Positions 8,382-17,452 of a stretch of DNA of 64,000 nucleotides are shown here, in pieces (position 1 is the first letter of the stretch; each line of letters begins with the position of its first letter). Origin of the DNA: Flavobacteriaceae bacterium 3519-10 (GTDB lineage: Bacteria; Bacteroidota; Bacteroidia; Flavobacteriales; Weeksellaceae); NCBI GenBank assembly GCA_000023725.1, contig CP001673.1:1746342-1810341 (forward strand). Direction: 5' to 3'. The notes below the pieces were generated by a model. It had not been told where the DNA came from. It made no database searches and was given only the letters and a program-made list of their open reading frames with translations. Position numbers and translations under genes: made by a program.

Positions 8382-9128
8382 CTAGCGCAGGGGAAAACGG
8401 TAAGAAACACCTCCTGAAAGGAAATAATTGGGTGAAACTTCTGAAAGGCCTACACCCGCGGAGGCATCCAACATTAAATTATTGTTGAGGAGATAGGTGA
8501 AACCTGAATCAAAACGATGATCTGCAGTCGAATGTTTGTTTAAAAAACCATAGAACTCCGCGAACATACTCAACTGCGGAGTGAATGCATACGAAGCGGC
8601 GATGGTGTAAATGGAAGTCGCATCGGGCGTTTCGCCATTCCATTCAGCGCCCAAATTATAGCTCAGGCCTAACTTTTCGCCCAGCGAATGCTCAATTAAA
8701 AACCGAAAAGAAGGCGCCCAGTTAACCGTCTGCATAACCGGTGAAGCTAGATTACCTGCGGCAAGGTGGCCAACGAATGAAACCGCGGGCATCATTTCTT
8801 TCTTTTGAATGAGTTTTGCCTTAAAACCGAAAACAATCGGTGCGAGGCCGGTGCGGAGATCGTCCCCAAACTGCTCTGAATTCAGTTCAGTAACCATCCG
8901 CATCTCAAAACGATCATTGAGCCCATAACGCCAAAGCACGGTTCGATGCGATGCGCTTTTAGCACCGTCCCGCACCTTTTCATACAGAAATCCGGTTTCA
9001 ATCTGTAGAAAACCCGCCGGTGTTACTGACGGCGTTTCGGTCTGGTCAGGCCGGTCAGTTTCGATCGTTTCCTGTGCTGTTATACTTGAGAACAAATGCA
9101 CCAAAAGAATTAAAGTAAATTTCCTCAT
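8382..9128 (-). CDS. Outer membrane beta-barrel protein, phenol-degradation MetA-like family
   Basis: The 248-residue protein begins with a signal peptide (about residues 1-18, ending SSITAQ). The mature start contains ETDRPDQTETP, the hallmark of the 'MetA-pathway of phenol degradation' family (PF13557), which are small outer-membrane barrels. Alternating hydrophobic strands run through to a terminal aromatic strand (YFLSGGVSYRFPLR). Its ATG shares one base with the mntH stop (TGATG on the minus strand), so the two are translated from one message. This suggests a porin that lets metal ions cross the outer membrane for MntH. That role is an inference; the family also has unrelated members. 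Confidence 0.78.
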   Translation of the reverse strand: MRKFTLILLVHLFSSITAQETIETDRPDQTETPSVTPAGFLQIETGFLYEKVRDGAKSASHRTVLWRYGLNDRFEMRMVTELNSEQFGDDLRTGLAPIVFGFKAKLIQKKEMMPAVSFVGHLAAGNLASPVMQTVNWAPSFRFLIEHSLGEKLGLSYNLGAEWNGETPDATSIYTIAASYAFTPQLSMFAEFYGFLNKHSTADHRFDSGFTYLLNNNLMLDASAGVGLSEVSPNYFLSGGVSYRFPLR

Positions 9129-10456
9129 CAGCTGAAAAATGTTTCATAAAGCAGGTACACATTTAAAACAATAATAATAAACGCGATGACCCAGACGATC
9201 ACTTTAAGTATCGGTTTGTTCACGAATTGACCCATTTTCATTTTAGATCCGGTGAACATCACGAGCGGAACTACCGCAAAACTAAGCTGCATCGAAAGTA
9301 TTACCTGGCTCAACACCAGTAAATCTGTTGTTCCCTGTTCGCCGTACAGAATGGTTACGATTAGAGCGGGAATTACCGCAATCAATCTTGTAATCAGCCT
9401 TCGCAGCCATGGTTTAAGACGGATATTAAGGAAGCCTTCCATCACGATTTGACCTGCAAGCGTACCTGTCAGCGTGGAATTCTGACCCGATGCTAAAAGC
9501 GCAATCGCGAAAAATATACTTGCGAACGTTGTTCCGAGAATTGGCGCAAGCATTTTGTGGGCATCATGAATGTCGGCCACGTCGTGGTTTCCGGTGGTAT
9601 GAAAAGTCGCAGCGGCTACAATAAGGATCGCAGCATTTATAAAAAAAGCAAGGAAAAGTGACACGGTACTGTCGATAGTCGCAAACTTAATGGCTTCTTT
9701 TTTTCCCGCCTTAGTACGTTCGTAATTGCGCGTCTGGACAATACTACTGTGAAGATATAGGTTGTGGGGCATTACGGTCGCACCTAAAATCCCAATTGCG
9801 ATATACAGCATCGCAGGATTTGTAATAATTTCTTTTTGTGGAACCAAACCGCTTAAAATGGGGAAAACATCGGGTTTACTGAGAATGATTTCGTAGATAA
9901 AACAGCCCAAAATCACAATAATAAGTCCGGCAACAATGCTTTCGATGTAGCGGAAACCTTTAGCCTGAAGAAAAAGAATAATAAAAACATCCACAACGGT
10001 GATCACGACGCCCCAGGTTAACGGAATCCCAAACAGCAGGTTGAGCGCAATGGCGGCACCGATCACTTCAGCCAAATCGCACGCGGCAATCGCTATTTCG
10101 CAGAAAACCCACAGAATAAAATTGGTTACGGGATTGAAATGATCTCGACAGGCCTGCGCCAAATCGCGCTCTGCCACGATGCCAAGTTTCAGCGACAAAT
10201 GCTGGAGAATCATCGCAAAAAGGTTCGAGATTAAAATTACAGACAAAAGTGCATAACCGAATTGCGCGCCACCGGCAATATCCGTGGCCCAGTTTCCCGG
10301 ATCCATATAACCTACGGCCACCATTAAACCCGGCCCGGTAAATGCAAACATTTTGCGCCAAAAGCCAGCATTCTTGGGAATATTAACGCTTGAAAAAACT
10401 TCCGGCAATGAATCTGCGCGTCTGGGTCTTCGCCAGCCTATATTTGGATTATTCAA
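9128..10456 (-). CDS. mntH: Nramp-type divalent metal transporter MntH
   Basis: Proton-coupled importer of Mn2+ (and Fe2+) in the inner membrane, 442 residues with about 11 transmembrane segments. The metal site is visible as D-P-G-N at 52-55 in TM1 and M-P-H at 229-231 in TM6. The gene starts with TTG at 10456; there is no ATG between the promoter and the conserved region, and the first residues (MNNPNIGW) fit the family. Four signals sit together upstream: TTTG, a 19-base spacer, TACTTTTG, and a 20-base perfect palindrome that overlaps the -7 and ends two bases before the start codon. This arrangement suggests repression by a metal-sensing regulator of the MntR/DtxR type. The following outer-membrane gene is translationally coupled. 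Confidence 0.94.
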   Translation of the reverse strand: MNNPNIGWRRPRRADSLPEVFSSVNIPKNAGFWRKMFAFTGPGLMVAVGYMDPGNWATDIAGGAQFGYALLSVILISNLFAMILQHLSLKLGIVAERDLAQACRDHFNPVTNFILWVFCEIAIAACDLAEVIGAAIALNLLFGIPLTWGVVITVVDVFIILFLQAKGFRYIESIVAGLIIVILGCFIYEIILSKPDVFPILSGLVPQKEIITNPAMLYIAIGILGATVMPHNLYLHSSIVQTRNYERTKAGKKEAIKFATIDSTVSLFLAFFINAAILIVAAATFHTTGNHDVADIHDAHKMLAPILGTTFASIFFAIALLASGQNSTLTGTLAGQIVMEGFLNIRLKPWLRRLITRLIAVIPALIVTILYGEQGTTDLLVLSQVILSMQLSFAVVPLVMFTGSKMKMGQFVNKPILKVIVWVIAFIIIVLNVYLLYETFFS

Positions 10457-10458
10457 AA

Positions 10459-10478
10459 TTGTTAGATTAGTCTAACAA
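10459..10478. promoter_or_regulatory. Palindromic operator overlapping the mntH promoter
   Basis: TTGTTAGA (10459-10466) and TCTAACAA (10471-10478) are exact reverse complements around a TTAG centre. The site covers the last bases of the -7 element and the likely transcription start. Its size and position suit a DtxR/MntR-family dimer repressor; the regulator itself is not in the window. Confidence 0.75.
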
Positions 10479-10506
10479 AAGTAAATAAATATTTTTATTG
10501 CGCAAA
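10476..10506 (-). promoter_or_regulatory. mntH promoter, consensus -33/-7
   Basis: On the minus strand TTTG (10506-10503) is followed by exactly 19 bases and TACTTTTG (10483-10476), an ideal fit to TTTG-N19-TAnnTTTG. Confidence 0.85.
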
Positions 10507-10513
10507 TTTTCGC

Positions 10514-10541
10514 AAAAAAAATCCCGACCAACGGCCGGGAT
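10514..10541 (-). terminator. Terminator of the DUF937-OmpA gene
   Basis: On the minus strand ATCCCGGCC and GGTCGGGAT form a 9-bp stem with a GTT(G) loop and one G-T pair, followed by seven or more T. It lies 22 bases after the stop codon and just upstream of the mntH promoter. Confidence 0.85.
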
Positions 10542-10562
10542 CCTATTTATCTGCTGCTCAAA

Positions 10563-11846
10563 TTACTTTGTAAATCTGATGGCAGTAATTCTGTCTTTTT
10601 CTCTTTCTTCATCTGAAGCGGTTTCCGCGACTGTCGCACGTTCTTCTCCGTAGCCTTCGGCTGAAATAACTTGTGCCGAAGCTAAAGCAGATTTCACAGC
10701 ATCAGCGCGTTGCCGAGATAATGTTTTGTTCGCTGCATCATCACCTTTCTTGTCGCTGTATGCACCAATTTTAATTTTTGCATCTGGATAGGCGGCGAGG
10801 ATTGCTTTAATATTATCAAGCTGTGTCTGAGATTCCGGAGTTAATTTTGTGGAATTGAATTCGAAACTCAGATTATCAAAATTAAACCATCTTTCCTTCA
10901 GTGCTGTTTCATCAGCATTTTTATATTCTTCAGAATTAAGGAAGGCAACTATTTGATCCTCTATTCCACCACGGTACGCGTTAAGCGTCTGTCCGGCAGG
11001 CAAACTCACGGTAGTGGTCTCACGGTTGGCCATGGAAGTTGTGCCAATAGAGGCCGTATCATTAATTATCGCGGCTGAATCATTATCAGTAACTACTGAA
11101 TCTGTCACAACTGTATTTTCAGTAGTCTTTCTGTCGCACTGTTTCCATAAGAACCAAGCTGCCAGCGCAAGTAATAAAAGCGGAAGAAGCCATTTCCAGA
11201 CAGATCCGTTATCCTTGTGAGCATCATTGTTATCCACATGAACATGGGTGTTTCCGCCACGGTTCACTTCAACTTTTGGCGCATCATGCGTTTCGGCTGT
11301 AATTTTTGCGGTTTCCGGATATTCATCACCATTTGCAAGATTACCAACGCCTAATGAAGCCAGGGATAAACCGGCAGGAAGAAGAGACGCGACAGTACCG
11401 CGCTGTTCATTTAATAACCCTGCGACACCGGAAGCATCCATATTCTGATCCTGTGCATATTTGCCAACAGAACCGATCGTAGCACCTGTTACCGTGTAAA
11501 GAAGCGAATTTGCGGATGTATTGGATACACCTGCGTAACCTGAAACTGCATTAACAAGCCCCGGAACTTTATCGCCGAAGATAGCCTGCAGCACAGTTGC
11601 AACCATTGAATTTCCGGCAGCTCCATCAAGCAGATTTCCTAAAATGCCGCTTGATGCGGAACCTGTAATTGACTCCAGGACTCCCGGTTTGTCGCTGTTA
11701 TCAGCCAATGCGCCAACCACTGCGGGCAGCAAGGCACTGATAGCTTTTGAAATTCCGGATTCGCTTTCGCCTAATTTTGTTGCGCTTTGCGTTACCAACG
11801 CAGGACCCAATTGCCCTCTGATGAGATCGATTACATTTAATGCCAT
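10563..11846 (-). CDS. DUF937 and OmpA domain protein
   Basis: The 427-residue protein has three parts. Residues about 1-170 are a DUF937-type region rich in Ala, Gly, Ser and Leu (LGPALVTQSATKLGESE, ISKAISALLPAVVGAL). A single membrane segment follows at about 219-234 (WKWLLPLLLLALAAWFLWK). A C-terminal OmpA peptidoglycan-binding domain (about 305-427) has FEFNSTKLTPESQTQLDNI, GAYSDKKGDDAANKTLSRQRA and a GYGEE loop. There is no signal peptide, so the DUF937 part should be cytoplasmic and the OmpA part periplasmic. It may tie an internal assembly to the cell wall, but the role is unknown. It stands alone with its own terminator. Confidence 0.85.
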   Translation of the reverse strand: MALNVIDLIRGQLGPALVTQSATKLGESESGISKAISALLPAVVGALADNSDKPGVLESITGSASSGILGNLLDGAAGNSMVATVLQAIFGDKVPGLVNAVSGYAGVSNTSANSLLYTVTGATIGSVGKYAQDQNMDASGVAGLLNEQRGTVASLLPAGLSLASLGVGNLANGDEYPETAKITAETHDAPKVEVNRGGNTHVHVDNNDAHKDNGSVWKWLLPLLLLALAAWFLWKQCDRKTTENTVVTDSVVTDNDSAAIINDTASIGTTSMANRETTTVSLPAGQTLNAYRGGIEDQIVAFLNSEEYKNADETALKERWFNFDNLSFEFNSTKLTPESQTQLDNIKAILAAYPDAKIKIGAYSDKKGDDAANKTLSRQRADAVKSALASAQVISAEGYGEERATVAETASDEEREKDRITAIRFTK

Positions 11847-11948
11847 AATAGTTTATTTAAAATTTTAATACGATCAACGCATCAAATTTTAATCCAAACG
11901 TTATAGCCCTCAATTTAACTGCGCAGAACAACGTCCGTTTCTGCCCTA

Positions 11949-13424
11949 TTAATAAGCTTTGGCGAAGATTACACGCTGAGAAGAAGGCTTACCTGAGATC
12001 AGCGAAATGCCTTCCTCCTGCACATTATCCAAAGGAATACAGCGTATCGTTGCCTTGGTTTCGTTCTTTATCTGTTCTTCTTCTTCGGCAGTTCCATCCC
12101 AATGGGCAGAAATAAATCCTCCTTTTTCTTCGAGCACCTGTTTGAACTGTTCGTAAGAATCTACTTTTGTGATGTGGCTGTCGCGGTAATTAAGCGCTTT
12201 TGTATAAATGTCTTTCTGAATCGTTTTAAGCAACTCTTCGATATAGTTTTCGATACCCTCCAAAGGTTGCGTTTCTTTCGTCAGGTTATCTCTTCTTGCG
12301 ATCTCAACCGTTTTGTTTTCAAGGTCGCGGGCACCCATCGCGATGCGGATTGGCACGCCTTTAAGCTCATATTCAGCGAACTTCCAGCCCGGTTTGTTTT
12401 CGGTTCGGTTATCGTATTTCACTGAGATTCCTTTTGCTTTAAGTTTGGCCTGAAGGTCATATGCAACCGCATCAATCTGGCTTAACTGTTCTTCACCTTT
12501 AAAAATAGGCACAATAACCACCTGAATAGGTGCAAGCGAAGGCGGAAGCACTAGCCCCAAATCATCGGAATGCGTCATAATCAGCGCGCCGACAAGCCGT
12601 GTTGAAGTTCCCCAAGAAGTACCCCAAGCATGCTCTATCTTTCCTTCACGGTTGGTAAATTTAACATCGAAAGCCTTACCGAAATTCTGCCCTAGGAAAT
12701 GTGAAGTTCCTGCCTGAAGTGCTTTTCCATCCTGCATCAGCGCTTCAATACAATAGGTTTCGTCGGCACCGGCGAATCTTTCGCTTTCAGTTTTTATCCC
12801 GCGGATAACGGGTATTGCCATGAAGTTTTCGGTGAAATCTGCATAAACATCCAGCATCTTTTCGGTTTCCTCAAGCGCTTCATCTCTTGTGGCGTGCGCG
12901 GTATGTCCTTCCTGCCAGAGGAATTCTGCCGTTCTGAGGAAAAGCCTTGTACGCATTTCCCATCGTACTACATTTGCCCACTGGTTAATTAGAATTGGCA
13001 GATCGCGGTAAGACTGCACCCAGTTTTTATAGGTATTCCAGATGATGGCTTCGGATGTAGGACGCACGATAAGTTCCTCTTCGAGCTTTGCTTCGGGATC
13101 CACGACCAACTTTTTAGGATCGTTAGGATCAGTCTTTAATCGGTAATGTGTTACAACCGCGCATTCTTTGGCAAATCCTTCGGCGTTCTTTTCTTCAGCT
13201 TCAAACAGGCTTTTCGGAATAAAAATCGGGAAATAGGCGTTTTCGTGACCGGTTTCTTTGAAACGCTTATCCATTTCATCCCTCATTTTTTCCCAGATTG
13301 CATAACCGTAAGGTTTGATGACCATGCAGCCGCGCACTCCGGAATTTTCCGCAAGATCTGCTTTCACTACCAACTCGTTATACCATTTGCTGTAATCTTC
13401 TGCGCGCGAAGTAAGTTTTGCCAT
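11949..13424 (-). CDS. proS: Prolyl-tRNA synthetase (archaeal/eukaryotic-like class)
   Basis: Class II synthetase that charges tRNA-Pro. The 491-residue length and the absence of the bacterial editing insertion place it in the type 3 (archaeal/eukaryote-like) group, which is usual in Bacteroidota. Motif 2 ([20 protein letters not shown]), motif 3 ([19 protein letters not shown]), the anticodon-binding domain ([14 protein letters not shown]) and the C-terminal zinc-like domain ending in FAKAY are present. ATG 13424 fits the conserved start ([13 protein letters not shown]). It is divergent from the lipoprotein gene at 13567 and separated by about 140 bases in which I see no consensus promoter for proS. 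Confidence 0.96.
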   Translation of the reverse strand: MAKLTSRAEDYSKWYNELVVKADLAENSGVRGCMVIKPYGYAIWEKMRDEMDKRFKETGHENAYFPIFIPKSLFEAEEKNAEGFAKECAVVTHYRLKTDPNDPKKLVVDPEAKLEEELIVRPTSEAIIWNTYKNWVQSYRDLPILINQWANVVRWEMRTRLFLRTAEFLWQEGHTAHATRDEALEETEKMLDVYADFTENFMAIPVIRGIKTESERFAGADETYCIEALMQDGKALQAGTSHFLGQNFGKAFDVKFTNREGKIEHAWGTSWGTSTRLVGALIMTHSDDLGLVLPPSLAPIQVVIVPIFKGEEQLSQIDAVAYDLQAKLKAKGISVKYDNRTENKPGWKFAEYELKGVPIRIAMGARDLENKTVEIARRDNLTKETQPLEGIENYIEELLKTIQKDIYTKALNYRDSHITKVDSYEQFKQVLEEKGGFISAHWDGTAEEEEQIKNETKATIRCIPLDNVQEEGISLISGKPSSQRVIFAKAY

Positions 13425-13566
13425 ATTTTCTCTATCTTTGATTTAACTTTTTCTATACTGCTATATCTAATATGCAGCGTGTATTTAAAGGCCAAAACAT
13501 AACATTGCGTGGTACAATTTTGGCATAAAATGCAAATATAAATCAATTTAAAACTTTTTACCTATC

Positions 13567-14502
13567 ATGGAAAAAATTACTTATAAAAATATACTGCTGG
13601 CCATAAAATCGAAAGTGGTTTTAGCTGTTGCCGGAGGTTTGGTTTTGGCATCCTGTACTACTCAGATGGGAGGTTATACGGAAACTGACGGGGTGTATTA
13701 TGACCCAAGCAGGGATACTTTACCTGAAGGATCAATGACACGCAACACTAATCAGGTGGGCGATTATTATGATTATCAGGCCAATGATGACGCTAACGTT
13801 TATCTAAACGTTGATAACCGCAACGAGCGCTGGCGTGAAGCACAAAGTTCCGACTGGGGTTCGTATCAGGGAACTGATACCTATTACAGTGACAACTGGG
13901 GTTACCCATACAGTTATTATGGAGGCTTTGGTTTCGGAATGAGTTTCGGATGGGGTTCACCATGGGGCTATGGAGGTTATTACAACCCGTGGGGATTCGG
14001 ATACAATCCATGGTACAGCTATTACAGCCCATATTACGGATATTATAATCACTATTTCGGTTATAACCCTTATTACGGTTACGGATATGGAGCGCCATAT
14101 TACGGTATTGGGAACGGATACAACAGCTACAACGGAGGTTTTGTAAATAAAAGAAGCGGCCGCACCGGCTCAATCACAAATTCTTTCCGCAATTCTAACG
14201 GAACGTTAAGAAACAGCAGTTCTTCAGATTCAGGTTTCCGAAATAACGGTACGAACACCTATCAAAATAACAATAACGGTTTCCGCCAACAGAATTCAAA
14301 TCAACCCCGTTTGCGTAACAGCCAACCAACATCGCCAAGACAAAGCATGCCAAGACAGACTGCGCCGACCTATAGCGAGCCCCGATACAGAGGAAACAGT
14401 AATGACGGTGGTGGGTTCCGTTCCGGAAGCAGCAGCGGCGGCTTCAACAGCGGCTCATCGAGTTCCGGTTCAACCAGATCATCTGGCGGCTTCAGAAGAT
14501 AA
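13567..14502 (+). CDS. Tyr/Gly/Trp-rich lipoprotein
   Basis: The 311-residue protein has a lipoprotein signal peptide with lipobox LASC (C30). Next come an acidic region with VYYDPSRDTLP, then about 80 residues (roughly 112-193) dominated by Tyr, Gly, Trp, Pro and Asn. The remainder is a low-complexity, basic Ser/Asn/Gly/Arg tail ending SSGGFRR. The Tyr/Gly composition recalls surface or matrix proteins that form sticky, weakly ordered layers; that is inference. It is followed after 27 bases by an OmpP1/FadL-type barrel, probably in one operon. Such proteins may be mislabelled by association with the neighbouring proS gene. I cannot assign a function. Confidence 0.8.
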   Translation: MEKITYKNILLAIKSKVVLAVAGGLVLASCTTQMGGYTETDGVYYDPSRDTLPEGSMTRNTNQVGDYYDYQANDDANVYLNVDNRNERWREAQSSDWGSYQGTDTYYSDNWGYPYSYYGGFGFGMSFGWGSPWGYGGYYNPWGFGYNPWYSYYSPYYGYYNHYFGYNPYYGYGYGAPYYGIGNGYNSYNGGFVNKRSGRTGSITNSFRNSNGTLRNSSSSDSGFRNNGTNTYQNNNNGFRQQNSNQPRLRNSQPTSPRQSMPRQTAPTYSEPRYRGNSNDGGGFRSGSSSGGFNSGSSSSGSTRSSGGFRR

Positions 14503-14529
14503 AATTTAACTAAAGTTTTTTATATAAAA

Positions 14530-15930
14530 ATGATTAAAAAATCACTTACAGTCCTGAGTATTTCCGCAGCTTATCTGCTGAATGCTCAGGATATTTCTAC
14601 GTTACGGAATACAGCAGAAGTTTATTCGAACTCTTCACTGAACGGTTCTGCAAAATATAACGCCATGGCGGGTTCAATGGGAGCTTTGGGTGCTGATTAT
14701 TCGGTGCTTAATTCAAATCCAGCCGGCATCGGTGTGAGTATAGCCAATGAGTTTTCGCTAACACTAGGTATCGAATCACAACAAAGCGCATCCACACTGG
14801 CCGGACCAACCACTAATTATAAAATCAACAATACCGATATCGGGAGCGCAGGCGGCGTGGTCGTATTCCCATTAAGCCCTAGTTCTGCATGGAAATTCGT
14901 TAATGTTGGTGTAAGCTATTCAAACCAGTCACTGGAAGATTACATTGAAACCCCCGGAAACAGCAATGTATCGTTTGAATTCCGCGATGAAAATGATGTA
15001 CTGCTCGAAGATCTGGCCCTTGCCGGACATGCTTACAACCGATACGGAAACCTTTCTAAGACCAGCATCGGCGTGGGCGGGAATTACGACAACCGCATCT
15101 ACGTAGGGGCTGGCCTTAATTTTCATAATTCTGTGCTCGATCAGTATGATTCTGCGGCATTTAGTAATTCAGCAAATGTGACAACGGTTTTCGACAAACA
15201 ATACACTCCATACTCTGAAGCTGCAACAGGATTTTCCGCTTCTGTGGGCGTCATCGGCAAGATCAACCCGAATTTCAGAGTTGGAGCAGCCCTTGAAACT
15301 CCTACGTGGTGGAACATGGAACGCATCTACAACGAATATGAAAATCCTGTTGATGGCACTTATTCTGAAGAGCGAAGATTATCCTCACCTATGAAAGCGA
15401 CACTAAGTGCAGCGTATGTTGCTAATAAAAATTTCGCACTGAATGTTGATTACTCTTTAGGTCTTACCAAACCGAAATATAAAGTATATGGTGATGCAGA
15501 GACAGAACTCAACAATTTTTTCGATGCGAATTCCGCAGCTCTTTCAGAAGTAAAAGTAGGCGCAGAATACCGTGTACAGGCTTTCAGACTTAGAGCCGGT
15601 TATGGTTTTGCCTCAAGTCCGTATGATTCGGTATCTCTAAATGCATTTAACGAAACTGGAAACGCCGGCAACCGCTCATTCGATAATTTTATTGTTGGAA
15701 AACGCAATACAGTTGGAGCAGGAATAGGATACGACTTCAGATCTTTCTTTATTGATGCCGCTTATCAACACGTAAACTCGGAGTATACAAATCCGTTTCT
15801 TCAGGGCTCAGAAGTTGACAATACAGGATATTTTTCAAACGCATATATTGTAAACTCAGGCGCGTCCGCAGTTTCAGATGTTGAGCGTAAACGTGATAAC
15901 TTCTTTATCACGCTCGGCTGGAAATTTTAA
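14530..15930 (+). CDS. OmpP1/FadL family outer membrane transporter
   Basis: The 466-residue protein has a signal peptide (about 1-19, ending LLNAQ). The family signature follows: NGSAKYNAMAGSMGALGADYSVLNSNPAGIG. The rest is a run of amphipathic beta strands ending in the aromatic strand NFFITLGWKF, as expected of an outer-membrane beta barrel. FadL relatives move hydrophobic compounds such as fatty acids or aromatics across the outer membrane; the substrate here is unknown. It lies 27 bases after the Tyr-rich lipoprotein gene and ends at a strong bidirectional terminator. Confidence 0.88.
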   Translation: MIKKSLTVLSISAAYLLNAQDISTLRNTAEVYSNSSLNGSAKYNAMAGSMGALGADYSVLNSNPAGIGVSIANEFSLTLGIESQQSASTLAGPTTNYKINNTDIGSAGGVVVFPLSPSSAWKFVNVGVSYSNQSLEDYIETPGNSNVSFEFRDENDVLLEDLALAGHAYNRYGNLSKTSIGVGGNYDNRIYVGAGLNFHNSVLDQYDSAAFSNSANVTTVFDKQYTPYSEAATGFSASVGVIGKINPNFRVGAALETPTWWNMERIYNEYENPVDGTYSEERRLSSPMKATLSAAYVANKNFALNVDYSLGLTKPKYKVYGDAETELNNFFDANSAALSEVKVGAEYRVQAFRLRAGYGFASSPYDSVSLNAFNETGNAGNRSFDNFIVGKRNTVGAGIGYDFRSFFIDAAYQHVNSEYTNPFLQGSEVDNTGYFSNAYIVNSGASAVSDVERKRDNFFITLGWKF

Positions 15931-15955
15931 GATAAAACAAACATGTTTACAGCAT

Positions 15956-15988
15956 AAAAAAGCTCCGAATTTCTTCGGAGCTTTTTTT
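15956..15988. terminator. Bidirectional terminator between the FadL-like and ZIP genes
   Basis: AGCTCCGAA (15961-15969) and TTCGGAGCT (15974-15982) form a stem flanked by A- and T-runs. The stop codon of the ZIP gene lies in the T-run. Confidence 0.88.
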
Positions 15989-16688
15989 AATGCGAATGGA
16001 ACAGATGGCCAATCATGCCGAGAGCGACCCCGCAGATTACCATTAAGATTTTAGGCCAGTCGATGTTATGGTTTTTGTTACTCTCGAAGATAATCACCGA
16101 CGAGATATGCAGGAAAATTCCGCCTACCAAAGCAAGAAAATAAACCTTGAAATCGGGATTAAAGTAATTTCCAAGCAGCAAACCTAAAGGTGAAGCAATG
16201 GCGAAAATGGCAATAACCAACCATGAAGACGTGGATAACTTCTTATTCTTGTGAAACAGAAACGCGCCAAGCACAAATGAAATTGGCAGATTATGAAACA
16301 AAATCCCCATCAGATAAGGGTTTGACGCATCATGCTCGTTAGCCAGCGGAATACCTTCAAGAAAAGCATGCACGAACATACCGATCATCAAAGCCAGGGG
16401 CAAAATATTCTTTTCCTCGTGGTGGTGATGAAAATGGCCGTGTTCAAAACCCTTTGTGAGATTTTCAAGAAGCATCTGAAGCAGCACACCTCCGATCACG
16501 AACAGTCCGATATTGGCTCCGCCATGTGCGTAAACCTCCGGGAATACCTCATTCAGGCAAACTGTTATTAAAAAACCGGCGCTGAGTATGAGTAAATTTT
16601 TAGCGAATTTCTGCTGGGCACCGAAGTACTTGCCAAGAAATACACCCAGAATTACGCTTAGTATGAGTAGAATAATTATCGAAATCAC
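15987..16688 (-). CDS. ZIP family metal transporter
   Basis: The 233-residue protein has about eight transmembrane segments. The family's metal-binding residues are in TM4 (HAFLEGIPLANEHD) and TM5 (HNLPISFVLGAF). A His-rich cytoplasmic loop (EHGHFHHHHEE) between TM3 and TM4 is typical. ZIP proteins bring Zn2+ or other divalent metals into the cytoplasm. The start is GTG at 16688; there is no in-frame ATG upstream that gives a better N-terminus. It lies 24 bases after the methyltransferase gene and is probably cotranscribed with it. Confidence 0.9.
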   Translation of the reverse strand: MISIIILLILSVILGVFLGKYFGAQQKFAKNLLILSAGFLITVCLNEVFPEVYAHGGANIGLFVIGGVLLQMLLENLTKGFEHGHFHHHHEEKNILPLALMIGMFVHAFLEGIPLANEHDASNPYLMGILFHNLPISFVLGAFLFHKNKKLSTSSWLVIAIFAIASPLGLLLGNYFNPDFKVYFLALVGGIFLHISSVIIFESNKNHNIDWPKILMVICGVALGMIGHLFHSH

Positions 16689-16712
16689 TTGTGAATGTTT
16701 TTGAAGTATATT

Positions 16713-17450
16713 TTATTTCTTCCGGAAAACGTTGATGCAGCGGGGCGATGTTTCAGCTTCATAAGCGCCAAGTTTGTAATCGCCGTAGGTTTTCACGCTT
16801 TCAAATCCAAATTCGGCGGCGTAAGCTTTGATGGTTTCAAGCGAATGAAGTTTTACCCTCTCAAAATAGTGATGATCCTTGCCTTTGTCGCTGAAACGGA
16901 TGTCTTTCACAACAAAATGATCTTCAATTTTTTTTGAGATTTTAAAAGTAATATCCTGCCGGAGCACTTCTTCTTCAGGAACGAGCGTGTTTTGCACCCA
17001 TTTTTCATTCAGGAAATCAAGCACGAAAAGACCGCCGGGAAGCAATGCATTTTCTACTGATTTAAATATTTTTTTATCATCTTCCTCACTATCGAAATAC
17101 CCGAAACTCGTAAACAGGTTGAATACTGCATCTACTTTTTCGGGATTTACATTTGGATATATCTCGTTCCGCATATCATGCACCTGAAATTTCAGTGTTT
17201 CGTTTTCGAAAGAATTATTCTGTCTGATACTTTCGTCGGAAAGATCGAGCCCAAGAACTTCGAAACCCGCCTTGTTCAGAAAAACCGAATGCCGGCCTTT
17301 GCCGCATGCCAAGTCGATTATTTTTGAGTTCGGCCGAACTTTAAGATCACTGATCAGCCGTGAAATGAATTCCTCTGCTTCGGTAAAATCCCGGTTGTTA
17401 TAAAGAATATGATAATAAGGGGTATTAAACCACGTTTCAAACCATGCCAT
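16713..17450 (-). CDS. Class I SAM-dependent methyltransferase
   Basis: The 245-residue protein has a Rossmann methyltransferase fold. Motif I is IIDLACGKGRHSVFL (about residues 44-58), motif II has the acidic end of VLGLDLSD, and the motif IV region is DAVFNLFTSFGYF, followed by LLPGGLFVLDFLN. The substrate is unknown. The N-terminus (MAWFETWFNTPYYHILYNNRD) is distinctive of a conserved Bacteroidota group. A -7 element (TATTTTTG) lies close to the ATG inside a perfect 22-base palindrome. The gene is followed by the ZIP transporter in the same direction. Confidence 0.85.
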   Translation of the reverse strand: MAWFETWFNTPYYHILYNNRDFTEAEEFISRLISDLKVRPNSKIIDLACGKGRHSVFLNKAGFEVLGLDLSDESIRQNNSFENETLKFQVHDMRNEIYPNVNPEKVDAVFNLFTSFGYFDSEEDDKKIFKSVENALLPGGLFVLDFLNEKWVQNTLVPEEEVLRQDITFKISKKIEDHFVVKDIRFSDKGKDHHYFERVKLHSLETIKAYAAEFGFESVKTYGDYKLGAYEAETSPRCINVFRKK

Positions 17451-17452
17451 TC

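Noticed and set aside
13433-13440. Plus-strand TATCTTTG as promoter for the lipoprotein gene at 13567
   Set aside because: It lies 126 bases upstream, at the end of divergent proS, and the nearest TTTG is only 12 bases away rather than about 19.
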